Source: Candidatus Poseidoniales archaeon
GTDB lineage: Archaea > Thermoplasmatota > Poseidoniia > Poseidoniales > Poseidoniaceae
Direction of reading: 5' to 3'
DNA length: 34,867 nt
Assembly: GCA_003602635.1 (NCBI GenBank)
Contig: QQSJ01000007.1
Coordinates: 1-34,867, forward strand
Shown: one piece after another, positions 9,103 to 19,028 of the stretch
Numbering within the stretch: position 1 is the first letter of the stretch
How the letters are laid out: every line of letters starts with the position of its first letter
Made by a program: the position numbers and the translations under genes
The notes under the pieces: generated by a model
What the model saw: only the letters and a program-made list of their open reading frames with translations
Told to the model about the DNA's origin: nothing
The model's database searches: none

Positions 9103-12100
9103 ATGCCAGAAATCACATATCTCGATTCCTTCGAAGAAACGGAGGCTCTGGCAGCACGCTTGAGCGAACCCGTTCGAAGGTGGTTTTTGGATAAATTTCC
9201 AGACTTTACGCCCCCGCAAAAAATGGCCATCCCTGCCATCATGAAGGGCGAACACTTGCTCCTCTGCAGCCCCACCGGGTCGGGAAAAACGCTCACTGCC
9301 TTCCTGACCGTCATCGACGATTTGGTGCGACGTGCTTTGGACGGATCGCTCAAGGATCAGGTGTATTGCATTTACATCTCACCCATCAAGGCCCTCGCCA
9401 ACGACATCGAACGGAACCTCCTGGGCCCGCTTGAGGAAATTAAGGCCAAGTACCTGCCCGACAGGGCCAAGGAAATCCGCGTTGGGTTGCGCACCGGTGA
9501 CACCTCGCAATCCGACCGGCAAAAGATGCTCAGGAAGCCGCCTCACATCCTCATCACCACGCCAGAGAGCATGGCCATCGCGGTAGGTTCCTCACGATTC
9601 CAACCCATCGTTTCCCGCGTCAAGTGGATGATCATCGATGAGTTGCACAGCTTGGTTCCGACCAAGCGTGGGGTTCACCTGAGCCTGACCTTGTCCTTCT
9701 TGGACACCTTGCTCAAGGATCCCGTGCAGCGGATTGGAATCTCAGCCACCATGGAACCGTTGGACACCGTGGCAGAATACCTCGTGGCCAGCGACGACCG
9801 AGAATCACGCGGTGAAGACCAGCGCATCATGGTCGCGAAGATTTCTGGATCCCGAGAACTTGACCTAGACATCCTGATCACCCATCCTCGCTTCGCCGAT
9901 CGCTCAGTCGCTCAAACGCTTGAGGCGAACGTTGAGACCATCGCCGACCTCATCTCTGCTCACAACACCACCTTGGTCTTCGCCAACACCAGAAAAATGA
10001 CGGAAACGCTGGTGCAACGGCTCCGTCCCTTCCTCGGTGAATTGATCGCCGGCCACCACGGTTCGATGGACAAAAACATCCGGCTTGAGGTCGAACGGAA
10101 GCTGAAACTCGGCCACCTCCGTGCCGTCGTCACTTCGTCTTCGCTTGAGATGGGAATCGACATTGGGTCGGTCGATCTTGTGATTCAAGTCGGCTCGCCC
10201 GGCGACATCGCCACGGCTTTGCAGCGCATTGGACGTGCAGGCCACCACGTGGGCGGCATCCCACGTGCTCGTTTCCTTCCTTCGTCTGTGGACGACCTCC
10301 TGGAATTGGCCGCGCTCCAGGCCGCCATCCAAACCGGTGACATGGACCGCTTGTCCTTCCCCCAGAACTGCCTTGACGTCGTGGCTCAATTCCTGATCGG
10401 ATTGGTCATCAACGAAGAATTGGACATCGACGAAGCCTACGAGGTCGTCGTGAACGCGTGGAGTTACCGCAATTTCGCCTACGACGATTTCATCGAAGTG
10501 CTCGACCTGCTCGAGGACGAACGACGCATTTGGGTGGATTGGGAAGAGAACACCTTCGGTAAGCGTGGATATTCGCGCATGATCTACTACACGAACATCG
10601 GAACGATTGCACCGGACAACTCCTACTTGGTGTTCAATGCAGAAGGGTCGATCCTTGGAAAATTGTCCTCGTCCTTCGTGGCCAGTTTGCGCACCAGCGA
10701 CGTGATCCTCCTCGGTGGTTCCACCTATCGTGTGAACAACATTCAGGGCACGCGTGTGAACGTCAGCAACGTCACTGGCTACCGCCCAACCGTGCCCTCT
10801 TGGTCGGGCGAAGCCCGCTCGAGGTCCGCTGAACTCTCCGCTTCGCTGTTGGACCTCATCGGCCGCTGCACCGTCGCCCTTCGTCGTGAAGTGGACCCGC
10901 GTACGGTCTTGACCGAAGCCTATTCGCTCGGGCGAGATTCGGCCGAGGTCATTGCACGGCATTTGGAGGAACACGTCCTGACGACCTTCCAAGTTCCGGA
11001 CAAAGACCGAATTCTGGTTGAGCAGATCATCGGCGGCGCACACCCAACCTACCTGGTCACCACTTGCAGAGGACGTGGATTCAACACGGCCCTGGGCTAC
11101 TTCATGGCCGGATTGGCGGAACGGGCGAGCATTCCCGTCATCGAGATGTCCTTCGATGAAAACGGCTTGTTGCTGAAGACCGCCCAAGACGTCAATCCTG
11201 GAGCGATGTACGAAGCCTTTGCCGCAGGCGACCACATGGAGGTCATCGAGCGCTACATCATTGGCACGCAGATTTTCGCCAAGCGCTTCAGGGAAGTGGC
11301 CGGTCGAAGCCTGATCATCCCCAAGCGGATCGGCTCAGAAGAAATCAGCCCACAGCAGTTCCAGCAAAAGGCCGACGCCTTGCTGAACCGCCACCGCACC
11401 ATGGACGGTTCGATCCTCATTCGTGAGGCCAAAAACGAGATCCTCTACGGAGACATCGACCTTGGCGGATTGGAGCAATTCCTCACCGCTTGCCGCGAGG
11501 GCCAAGCAAGGATCGTCCACACGCGTGCGACCCTCCCCAGTCGAATCGGCATGTCGCTCTACATGTCGGCCTTCGAAGACCTGATGTCCATGCGCACCCG
11601 CGCCTTCCTGGTCAAAGACATCGACCCTGCCATCTTGGAACGGCTGCTTGGCCGTCGCTCGCTCGCCACAGAGATGACAAGCGAGCAAATTGAGGCCTAC
11701 TACGCCAGCAAGGTCCCGGTCCCGAAGGACGCCAACACGCTGCTGGCGCTGATGGAACACGGGGGCGGCTTGGACCGTTCGTTCGGAAACCCGCTTTACC
11801 GCGAAAAGCTGGCCGGCATTGACCTCGACGTCATACGTGGCTGGGTGGAAGAACTGTGCACCAAGGGATCCATCACCAAGATCGAAGGCACCGGCATGGA
11901 GGAACTGGACGGGAAATGGTTCAGCACCTACATGGGTGAAATTCACGGCACCTTGGGATGCTTGGCCGCCAACGGAGGTCGGGAAGTTGAGGACCTGCTG
12001 ACCTTGCACACGGCCGGATTGACCTACCGAATGGCCTCCGAGTTTGAGGGCACAAAGGTGGCTGCATGGAAGGACATGGAACTTGGAGACCCACAAGAAG

Positions 12101-14391
12101 CGCTCAGGGTGAAATTGATCGAGATGCTTGGCTCAGAAGGTCCACAGACCGCAGACCAACTGGAGGTCAGGTTGCCTTTCCCCCGAACCATGGTCGAACG
12201 CACCATCCACCAATTGGAAACGAGGAACGTCATCAGCATCGGTTTCTTCACCCAAACCGAAGAAGCTGAATTCATCCTCAAGGTGGACGAACACCGCATC
12301 ACGGGTGGGGAGGAAGACGTGGTGGAATACCGTTCCATCCAGAACATGATCCTCGACAAGTCGTTCACGATGTACGACGACGTCGACCAAGCCTTTGACA
12401 AGCATCTTCTGTTCCAAAAGCAACAGGAATTGCTCTATAGAATAAACGACTTCAGGTTCAGCGACTGGAAGGACCTGCAACTCGACCGCGACATTGTCAA
12501 CGGTCGTCTTCTTCACAACCGGCAGGGGTACACGACCCGGCGGAACCTGCCGATGCTGCTTGGTCTGAAACCGGAACCTTACATCGGCGCCATGGAGGCG
12601 GACCTGCTGGATCGCATCCTCCCCGGCGAAGAGCCTCAACGGTCAGAAATCGTCGCCATGTACCCCAAAGGCGACGAGCACAAACAACTCCAACGCGACG
12701 TCAAGAATGGATTGGCCAACCTTGAACGCCAGCTCTTGGTGGCCAAACAATTCGAGGAAGTGCCCGGCCGAAGACGGCGGCTTTCCTTCTACCACCGCGT
12801 CCACCAAGTCTACGACGGCCTGTCCTTTGAGGACGCCTTGTGTGAAGTGATTCACCGCATTGGACCGATCAAGGCCAACACCTTGCGCTTCTACGTGAGC
12901 CGGGCCTACGAAGAATTGGTGCTTGCGCTGAAGTCCCTCGAAACGCAAGGCCGCATCAGCCGGGTCACGACCTTGGTGCCCGAACCTGAGGATTTCTACT
13001 GCGCTCCGGAGGAAGTCGGCACCTTCCGACGCGCCCGCAGGGAAGACCGCGAAATGCGCATCTTGACGCAATCCGACCCTTACGTGTCCAGATTCATTTG
13101 GGAAGTCCGCGCCATGCTGGACCGTGGTTGGTACCTGCCCGTGTTCAAAGGCATCGACCCCGTTGGCAAGGTCTTGATGTTCAAGGTCAACGATTACCTC
13201 GAAGTCAAGGACATCCAGATCCCCGCTGCGTACCTCGATGAATTCTGTGAAGCCTTCGACGTGCTGCTCAACAACCACGCCGAGCAATTGGTCGACGTGG
13301 CCGTGCTTAGCGGCATCAACGGGCAACCGATCAGCGAAGTCGATCAAGTGTGGAGGGACGCGCTCGCCTCCATCGGATTCAAGCTCGCAGGCGAGCGAAT
13401 GATCCGAGGAGGTATCGTGGAAACACAACCTCGGAATTTGGCGGATCGGGCCCTTTTCCACAAGCACCACCTCCACCAAACCTCAAGGTTGGAGAACGAA
13501 TTCCTCGCGCTCAAGCGCATCCGTGAAGTCCGCGACGACTTTGCCCTCCGTGGACGCGCCGAACTGTACCGCGTCGACCTCAAGAGCATGGCCAGCGCCA
13601 ACCGCCTCCACCAAGGCGTCAACCTTCGTGGCCACCAGTCCTGGGCCTCGTACGAGCACTTCCAGACCTTGTTGGCGATCCGAGGCATCGAACCTGACGA
13701 GGACTTGGCCGACGTGCTCGACTTCTTCTCGAATCACTCCGACCATGACCTGTTCAAGGAACGCTACGCACTCAGCCAATCGGAGTTCAGGAAGCTGGTC
13801 CAACCTCTGATTCGCTCAGGACACATCGTCCAAGACTTCCGCGGCGGCTTCCGCACCGTGGCAAGAGACGCCTCGTTGGAACGTTCGGTGCTTCGCAAGG
13901 AATACCTCAGGTCGCTGGTCGCGGATTTCCCGGTGATGACGATCAAGCAGTTGTTGTCCTTGGCAGGAAGCCACTTCAAGCCGGAGGAAGTCAAAGCCAT
14001 CCTGACGGAATTTGAGGAAGACGAGACGCTGATCAAAGGCTTCCTTATCGACGATCTCCACGAAGTGTGTTGGGGCCGTAAGGACCTCCTTGCCGAAGCC
14101 AAGGAACTCCAACCTATGCGCGATTTCGTGCTCCCACCCTCGGACCCAATCGCCCCCTACTTCTCTGGCACCCTCAAGGAGCGATTCGGCTTCGGAAGCG
14201 CCTATCTTGTCTTCAAGAACGGTGAGCCGGCGGCGGCCTTCAAGGCCAACACCAGGAACCGCGTCATCGAGGTCACCGATTACGAAGGCCGAGAGGACGC
14301 GTGGCGCATCGTCAAGGAGTTCGCATGGGAGCACCAAATGCCGCTGACGTCCGAAGTCAGGATTGGCGGCCGAAGGCTGAGCAGTTCCTGA
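9103..14391 (+). CDS. lhr: Lhr-type superfamily 2 helicase with very long C-terminal extension
   Basis: Walker A LLCSPTGSGKTLTAFL, DELH box MIIDELHSL, motif VI LQRIGRAGHHVG, Lhr core TNIGTIAPDNSYLVF...GGSTYRVN...PTVPSWSGEARSRS; 1762 aa. Confidence 0.9.
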   Translation: MPEITYLDSFEETEALAARLSEPVRRWFLDKFPDFTPPQKMAIPAIMKGEHLLLCSPTGSGKTLTAFLTVIDDLVRRALDGSLKDQVYCIYISPIKALANDIERNLLGPLEEIKAKYLPDRAKEIRVGLRTGDTSQSDRQKMLRKPPHILITTPESMAIAVGSSRFQPIVSRVKWMIIDELHSLVPTKRGVHLSLTLSFLDTLLKDPVQRIGISATMEPLDTVAEYLVASDDRESRGEDQRIMVAKISGSRELDLDILITHPRFADRSVAQTLEANVETIADLISAHNTTLVFANTRKMTETLVQRLRPFLGELIAGHHGSMDKNIRLEVERKLKLGHLRAVVTSSSLEMGIDIGSVDLVIQVGSPGDIATALQRIGRAGHHVGGIPRARFLPSSVDDLLELAALQAAIQTGDMDRLSFPQNCLDVVAQFLIGLVINEELDIDEAYEVVVNAWSYRNFAYDDFIEVLDLLEDERRIWVDWEENTFGKRGYSRMIYYTNIGTIAPDNSYLVFNAEGSILGKLSSSFVASLRTSDVILLGGSTYRVNNIQGTRVNVSNVTGYRPTVPSWSGEARSRSAELSASLLDLIGRCTVALRREVDPRTVLTEAYSLGRDSAEVIARHLEEHVLTTFQVPDKDRILVEQIIGGAHPTYLVTTCRGRGFNTALGYFMAGLAERASIPVIEMSFDENGLLLKTAQDVNPGAMYEAFAAGDHMEVIERYIIGTQIFAKRFREVAGRSLIIPKRIGSEEISPQQFQQKADALLNRHRTMDGSILIREAKNEILYGDIDLGGLEQFLTACREGQARIVHTRATLPSRIGMSLYMSAFEDLMSMRTRAFLVKDIDPAILERLLGRRSLATEMTSEQIEAYYASKVPVPKDANTLLALMEHGGGLDRSFGNPLYREKLAGIDLDVIRGWVEELCTKGSITKIEGTGMEELDGKWFSTYMGEIHGTLGCLAANGGREVEDLLTLHTAGLTYRMASEFEGTKVAAWKDMELGDPQEALRVKLIEMLGSEGPQTADQLEVRLPFPRTMVERTIHQLETRNVISIGFFTQTEEAEFILKVDEHRITGGEEDVVEYRSIQNMILDKSFTMYDDVDQAFDKHLLFQKQQELLYRINDFRFSDWKDLQLDRDIVNGRLLHNRQGYTTRRNLPMLLGLKPEPYIGAMEADLLDRILPGEEPQRSEIVAMYPKGDEHKQLQRDVKNGLANLERQLLVAKQFEEVPGRRRRLSFYHRVHQVYDGLSFEDALCEVIHRIGPIKANTLRFYVSRAYEELVLALKSLETQGRISRVTTLVPEPEDFYCAPEEVGTFRRARREDREMRILTQSDPYVSRFIWEVRAMLDRGWYLPVFKGIDPVGKVLMFKVNDYLEVKDIQIPAAYLDEFCEAFDVLLNNHAEQLVDVAVLSGINGQPISEVDQVWRDALASIGFKLAGERMIRGGIVETQPRNLADRALFHKHHLHQTSRLENEFLALKRIREVRDDFALRGRAELYRVDLKSMASANRLHQGVNLRGHQSWASYEHFQTLLAIRGIEPDEDLADVLDFFSNHSDHDLFKERYALSQSEFRKLVQPLIRSGHIVQDFRGGFRTVARDASLERSVLRKEYLRSLVADFPVMTIKQLLSLAGSHFKPEEVKAILTEFEEDETLIKGFLIDDLHEVCWGRKDLLAEAKELQPMRDFVLPPSDPIAPYFSGTLKERFGFGSAYLVFKNGEPAAAFKANTRNRVIEVTDYEGREDAWRIVKEFAWEHQMPLTSEVRIGGRRLSSS

Positions 14392-14444
14392 AGGTCAGAA
14401 CAACACACCAACAGGTTTTGAAGACCCAATCATCTGTTCGATAC

Positions 14445-17400
14445 ATGCAGGATGCTTCGGCACGTGCGCTCGGCTTGGTTTCCATCCTCCTTCTTTCGAC
14501 CACGCTCGCCGTGGTGAGCCCGAGCGCAGGGGCAGAATCCGCTTTGGACATCGAGGTCCTCGACACCAAGGTCAACCCCGCCAACAACCACACCTACCAT
14601 CTGCTCTCCGCGTCCTCATGGACGGAGGCTGCACAGGCAGCACGGGGACTCGAAGGATTCCTTGTGACCGTCGATGACGAAGCAGAAAACACGTGGCTCC
14701 ATGAGACGTGGGGCAACGATGGGAACGTCACACGCCACCTTTGGACAGGCCTCAACGACGCCGGTGAAGAGGGCGTGTTCCGCTGGCATGACGGAACGCC
14801 TTTCCTCCACCGACAGTGGGGCGAGGACCAACCCAGCATGACCGACGTGGAAGATTACGTCCACATCACGGGACCCAACATGGGTTCGATCGAACCCGGA
14901 GCATGGAACGATCTCGAGAACGACCCGCAATATTTCCCTGTTTACGGCGTGGTGGAAATTGGACCCGGTGCAGACTTTGCGTTGCGCTTTGACGGCGACG
15001 ACGATCACGTCATCACCGACGACGACACCACCTTGACGGAACCTGCAACCGCAGGCGAACTGACCATTGAGGCACGCATCAATCCTGCAGACCTCGACGG
15101 CATCCACACCGTCGTCATGTACGGTGACCACGGCTACGGGCTCTACCTCAACGATGGACGGTTGGGGTACGCCTCTGAATACAGCCTTTCCAAGAACCCC
15201 CTCAGCGACGCAAACATCAGCGTGCCAACCGATGCATGGTCGACGGTGGCCGTGGCCGTGAACGCAACCACAGGCGGGACCTTCTTCCTCAACGGCGAGG
15301 CGATTGGAAGCTTTGACGCCACGAAGGCAGAAATCCCGTCGGGTGATTTTGGATCAAACGATTGCTATGAGTCTGGTTTGGCCTGTCAAAACTTGGTCAT
15401 TGGCCGGCATGGTGCCGGTGCTGACCGCTACCATTTCCACGGGATGATCGACCACGTGACCATCGCAGCGAACGACATGCGGGAGACGTCAAACGACGGC
15501 AACGTCACGTTGCTGGCGCCCACAAGTGCGATGTCCACCTGGACCTTTGGCGAGGGAGAAGGCGACCAAACCACCGACTCCAACAACCGTTCAGCCACCG
15601 TGCACGGGGCGGCTTGGGTCATGCCAGACGGTTCCATCGTGGCCCAAGCCATGGAACTGGAAAACGGTGAGGAACTCATGTTGGACGACATCAGTGCAGG
15701 AGACACGCTCCTGTTCTTCGCTGAACTTCCCCAATACACCCGCGACATGACCCTCCAAGCATTCGGATGGTCCGCAGGGAACGGGAAGGAAGAGGGCGAT
15801 GCGGAGTTCAGCCTCTTCCACGACATCGACCGTGTTCCTTCGGCTTGGTCCCACATGGACGAGGTGGAAGATTGGGGCTGGGGTGGCGTCTTCGCGTCCT
15901 ACAGTTGGCCCGACGCCGGTGTGCACTGGTTTGCGTTGCAGGCTGAAGCCGACATCGATGAATTCAGCCTCTGGATCGATTGGGACGTTGCCGAAGCACC
16001 CCCAACCTTGGACGACATGATTGAACTGAAGCACGGCATTCCCGTGGCCGACCAGGAACTGCAAAGCCAACGTGGCAGTGAATTCGGGGACAGCGTGCAG
16101 TACTACGTCAACGTCACCGAACCACTCGCTGACCTTTCCGTGGAAACCTACGGCGGCAACGGGAACGTCAACCTCGCCATCTCCTACGGCGGACCACCGG
16201 ACCCCTTCGGTCAGTGGAGCGAATGGGACGAGTGGGACATCATCGGTGCACCCGGAGTGTTCGGAGATGACAGCGACGTTGAAGCATACGAAGACTGGTC
16301 CACAGGCCCTGGAAACGAAGAGCAGGTGCACCTCTACAACCTGCAACCAGGCATCTACTACATCACCGCCTTCACGTGGGGCCAAGCCCGGGACTACAGC
16401 ATCGTCGCGGACTTGACACCGATGCCCACCAACGGAGAAGCCGCTGACGCGATTGCCCTGACGGCAGGCGTTCCCTACGGGCCATTCTCGGGATACGACG
16501 GACTCAGCCAATACTTCACCATCGATGTACCCGATGGAACAGAACGGCTTGAGGTCAGCCTCGACGACGGTCTTGGCGAAGCAGACTTGCATCTCGCCTA
16601 CGAATCCACGCCCACCGAGACCGTGTACGACGAGCGCAGTGCAGCGCCAGGCGCCAACGATCGGGTGGCGTTTAACGACCCAACTCCGGGAACGTGGATG
16701 ATCCTCGTGCACACCGACCGCGTCTTCAGCGGAACAACCATCCTTGCGGAATTCACCGACCGATACGTCTGGGATTGGGACGGTGAACCGATTCAACTGC
16801 TCAACGGTGAAGCCATTGTTGGCATCGAAGCCGAAGAGGGCACGGTGCTGGAGTTCTTTGGCATCCTCGAAGAGCCCGCATCACCCCTCGAGGTCAACAC
16901 GTGGGGCGATGAAGGGAGCATCGAACTCGAGGGCGAAGCCGAGCCCTACGATTGGGAGATGCTCTTCGAGGATGGACCACGCGGTCGACAATGGGGCGAA
17001 CAGAGCTGGTCCACTGGCGACGGTGTTGCTTGGACCTGGTACGTGGACACCGCCGCCAATGGACGCTTCGACGTCACCGTGGAAGTCGTCGATGACATCA
17101 CCGGCTTCGGCATCATCGCCACATGGTTCGAAGCCGACCTGCCTCCGGTCGACGACGATGACGACGATGATGTGGACGAACCGTTCGAACCAGAAGGATG
17201 CGAAGAGAGGGCCATGGATTGGTTCGAGGATCTGGACACCAACAGGGACGGTCTCGTCACCGTTGACGAGCATCGCCCCCATCCCTCGACGGGTACGCCT
17301 GCAGCGGACGTTGACAAGAACGGGGATGAACGCATCCAGATGGAAGAAGTGGAAGCGGACCTCTGCACCTGTGGCGAGGAATTCATGTTCATTTGGGACC

Positions 17401-18008
17401 AAGCGGACGATGCCGATGCAATCACCGTCGAAGACCTCGAGGAGATCGACTACCTGAACGAGATTGACGTCGAAGCCATCGACCGAGACGGAGATGGCGA
17501 CATCGACGGTGGAGAAGCCGAGCGTCACACCTTGGCCTGCAGCACGACCTACGACCCGCTGGACCTTGACGGAGACGGCGTGCCGAACGAAGACGATGCC
17601 TTCCCAGAAGATCCCGACGAAAGCCTGGACACCGACGGTGACGGCGTTGGGGACAACGCTGACTTGGTTTCAGGCGTCAACGACTCGATGGTCACCTACG
17701 GGGCTGCTGCGGCCGTCCTGGTGCTCATCATCGTCTTGCTCTTGACCATGCTGCGCCGAGGACCCGGCGGTTCGCACGTCGACCCATGGGCGGAATCCGG
17801 AGACGAGAAGCGAATGCCCGAATTGTTTGACAACACGATGGCCATGCCGGAGCCGCTACCTACCACCGCCGAACCAACCTCCAGCAGCGCAACCGTTGAC
17901 CCACAGGACGTCCAGCCTGTTCCGGAAATGATGGACCTGCCCAGCATGACCGACCTGCCACCTGCGTTGGATGACGCCCTTCCGGGTGCACCGCTCGAAT
18001 GGCGTTGA
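14445..18008 (+). CDS. large secreted/membrane-anchored surface protein: signal peptide, C-type-lectin-like, LamG/ConA-like, three PPC-like repeats, EF-hand/dockerin-like and thrombospondin-3-like Ca-binding segments, C-terminal TM and cytosolic tail
   Basis: Signal-like LGLVSILLLSTTLAVVSPSAGAES; lectin-like HTYHLLSASSWTEAAQAARGLEGFLVTVDDEAENTWL...LWTGLNDAGEEGVFRWHDGTPF; DTNRDGLVTVDE, DKNGDERIQMEE, DRDGDGDIDGGE; DLDGDGVPNEDDAFPEDPDESLDTDGDGVGDNAD; TM AAAAVLVLIIVLLLTML. Start placed at internal Met 14445 because it begins the signal peptide. Confidence 0.85.
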   Translation: MQDASARALGLVSILLLSTTLAVVSPSAGAESALDIEVLDTKVNPANNHTYHLLSASSWTEAAQAARGLEGFLVTVDDEAENTWLHETWGNDGNVTRHLWTGLNDAGEEGVFRWHDGTPFLHRQWGEDQPSMTDVEDYVHITGPNMGSIEPGAWNDLENDPQYFPVYGVVEIGPGADFALRFDGDDDHVITDDDTTLTEPATAGELTIEARINPADLDGIHTVVMYGDHGYGLYLNDGRLGYASEYSLSKNPLSDANISVPTDAWSTVAVAVNATTGGTFFLNGEAIGSFDATKAEIPSGDFGSNDCYESGLACQNLVIGRHGAGADRYHFHGMIDHVTIAANDMRETSNDGNVTLLAPTSAMSTWTFGEGEGDQTTDSNNRSATVHGAAWVMPDGSIVAQAMELENGEELMLDDISAGDTLLFFAELPQYTRDMTLQAFGWSAGNGKEEGDAEFSLFHDIDRVPSAWSHMDEVEDWGWGGVFASYSWPDAGVHWFALQAEADIDEFSLWIDWDVAEAPPTLDDMIELKHGIPVADQELQSQRGSEFGDSVQYYVNVTEPLADLSVETYGGNGNVNLAISYGGPPDPFGQWSEWDEWDIIGAPGVFGDDSDVEAYEDWSTGPGNEEQVHLYNLQPGIYYITAFTWGQARDYSIVADLTPMPTNGEAADAIALTAGVPYGPFSGYDGLSQYFTIDVPDGTERLEVSLDDGLGEADLHLAYESTPTETVYDERSAAPGANDRVAFNDPTPGTWMILVHTDRVFSGTTILAEFTDRYVWDWDGEPIQLLNGEAIVGIEAEEGTVLEFFGILEEPASPLEVNTWGDEGSIELEGEAEPYDWEMLFEDGPRGRQWGEQSWSTGDGVAWTWYVDTAANGRFDVTVEVVDDITGFGIIATWFEADLPPVDDDDDDDVDEPFEPEGCEERAMDWFEDLDTNRDGLVTVDEHRPHPSTGTPAADVDKNGDERIQMEEVEADLCTCGEEFMFIWDQADDADAITVEDLEEIDYLNEIDVEAIDRDGDGDIDGGEAERHTLACSTTYDPLDLDGDGVPNEDDAFPEDPDESLDTDGDGVGDNADLVSGVNDSMVTYGAAAAVLVLIIVLLLTMLRRGPGGSHVDPWAESGDEKRMPELFDNTMAMPEPLPTTAEPTSSSATVDPQDVQPVPEMMDLPSMTDLPPALDDALPGAPLEWR

Positions 18009-18011
18009 GCC

Positions 18012-18929
18012 TCAAAGGGCGTCCTTTGGTCGCAACGCGAGCCGTATTGGTCGCATCAATCGAAGCACATGACTGTGGAGTTCCGGCAAGAGCCGGAACA
18101 TCACGAGGGCCAAGCCATACATGGCGAGCAAGGCCACAACCCGAGCGGCATAGGTGTGCGCGAACTCGAACATTCGAAGACCGAAGACCTCCACCTCACC
18201 GTGGATGGCATGAAGCCAGACGATCCCAGCATTGCGGAAGATGTTCAGGACGTGAATGAGCGGGATCGTGAGCAGCAGAGCACGCATCCTTCGCTTCCAT
18301 GACAGGTCCAAGACGGCGATGGCACCGACAAAGACGATCATCGACTGCAGCGCGGTGCAGGCCAACACGATGTTGACCCCAACCGAGGTACCGTCCGCCC
18401 AGACAAGGTCGGTTTGGATGGGATAATCGCCGAACGGTTGGCTCCAGAACCACATGTTTCCATCCCACTCTTCCCAGAGCACTTGTCCTTCAGGCGTGCT
18501 GACGTAAGTCTCTCCGACGCGCACGTCACCGGCCCCACTGAACCGGAGCATCAGGGCCGATTGCGAAGCCACGGCCACGATGGCCAGTTTGCTCAACCAA
18601 GGAACATGGTAAGTCGCAAGGTACGGCAAACCGGCCAAGGCGACGGCCCCCTTCAACCAGCGCAAGGCCGAAACGTCACGTGCATCCTCCGCCTTCCATT
18701 CCCACCAAGCAAGACCAATGCAGGCAGGCAATGCAGCGCTGAGCATCACGGTCAGGACGGGATCTCCCTCCTGCCAATATCCGTCGGCCATGAGGAAAAA
18801 ACCGAGGCCAACCAAAGGCCAAGCGAGGAGACTGACATTGTGCAGGCCTACTCGACGGGACAAGGAAAGGCCGAGGAGGAGCATGCCTGAGGCGAGCAGC
18901 CCGATGGACTCCACAGAAGCCCCCGCCAT
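18012..18929 (-). CDS. artA: archaeosortase (exosortase/archaeosortase family transpeptidase-like membrane protein)
   Basis: Multi-TM protein with family-style motifs ACTALQSMIVFVGAI (Cys), KRRMRALLLTIPLIHVLNIFRNAGI (NxxRN), and FAHTYAARV; start at MAGASVESIG rather than the long upstream ORF extension. Confidence 0.82.
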   Translation of the reverse strand: MAGASVESIGLLASGMLLLGLSLSRRVGLHNVSLLAWPLVGLGFFLMADGYWQEGDPVLTVMLSAALPACIGLAWWEWKAEDARDVSALRWLKGAVALAGLPYLATYHVPWLSKLAIVAVASQSALMLRFSGAGDVRVGETYVSTPEGQVLWEEWDGNMWFWSQPFGDYPIQTDLVWADGTSVGVNIVLACTALQSMIVFVGAIAVLDLSWKRRMRALLLTIPLIHVLNIFRNAGIVWLHAIHGEVEVFGLRMFEFAHTYAARVVALLAMYGLALVMFRLLPELHSHVLRLMRPIRLALRPKDAL

Positions 18930-19017
18930 GCCCTTCACCTTGCTGCGTCCGTCTTCAACCCTCTGCGTTGCGCAAACCTGACGAGCGCCGGTGACCAACC
19001 TCAAGGGCTGAGCGGAC

Positions 19018-19023
19018 GGAGGT
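19018..19023 (+). promoter_or_regulatory. Shine-Dalgarno GGAGGT before HAD phosphatase gene
   Basis: ggaggt with 5-nt spacing to ATG at 19029. Confidence 0.6.
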
Positions 19024-19028
19024 AGACC

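Noticed and set aside
9904-11235. 443-aa minus-strand ORF inside the Lhr gene
   Set aside because: Antisense shadow ORF of a high-GC gene; His/Val/Gln-rich composition and no recognisable domain, while the plus strand has clear helicase motifs.
14301-14444. N-terminal extension of the surface protein ORF
   Set aside because: Overlaps the Lhr 3' end; a signal peptide starts cleanly at 14445.
15591-16796. 401-aa minus-strand ORF inside the surface protein gene
   Set aside because: Antisense shadow; the plus strand encodes coherent PPC-like repeats.
17690-18008. PGF-CTERM sorting signal on the surface protein
   Set aside because: The TM is followed by a ~80-residue tail, not a short basic C-terminus, and no PGF triplet precedes it.
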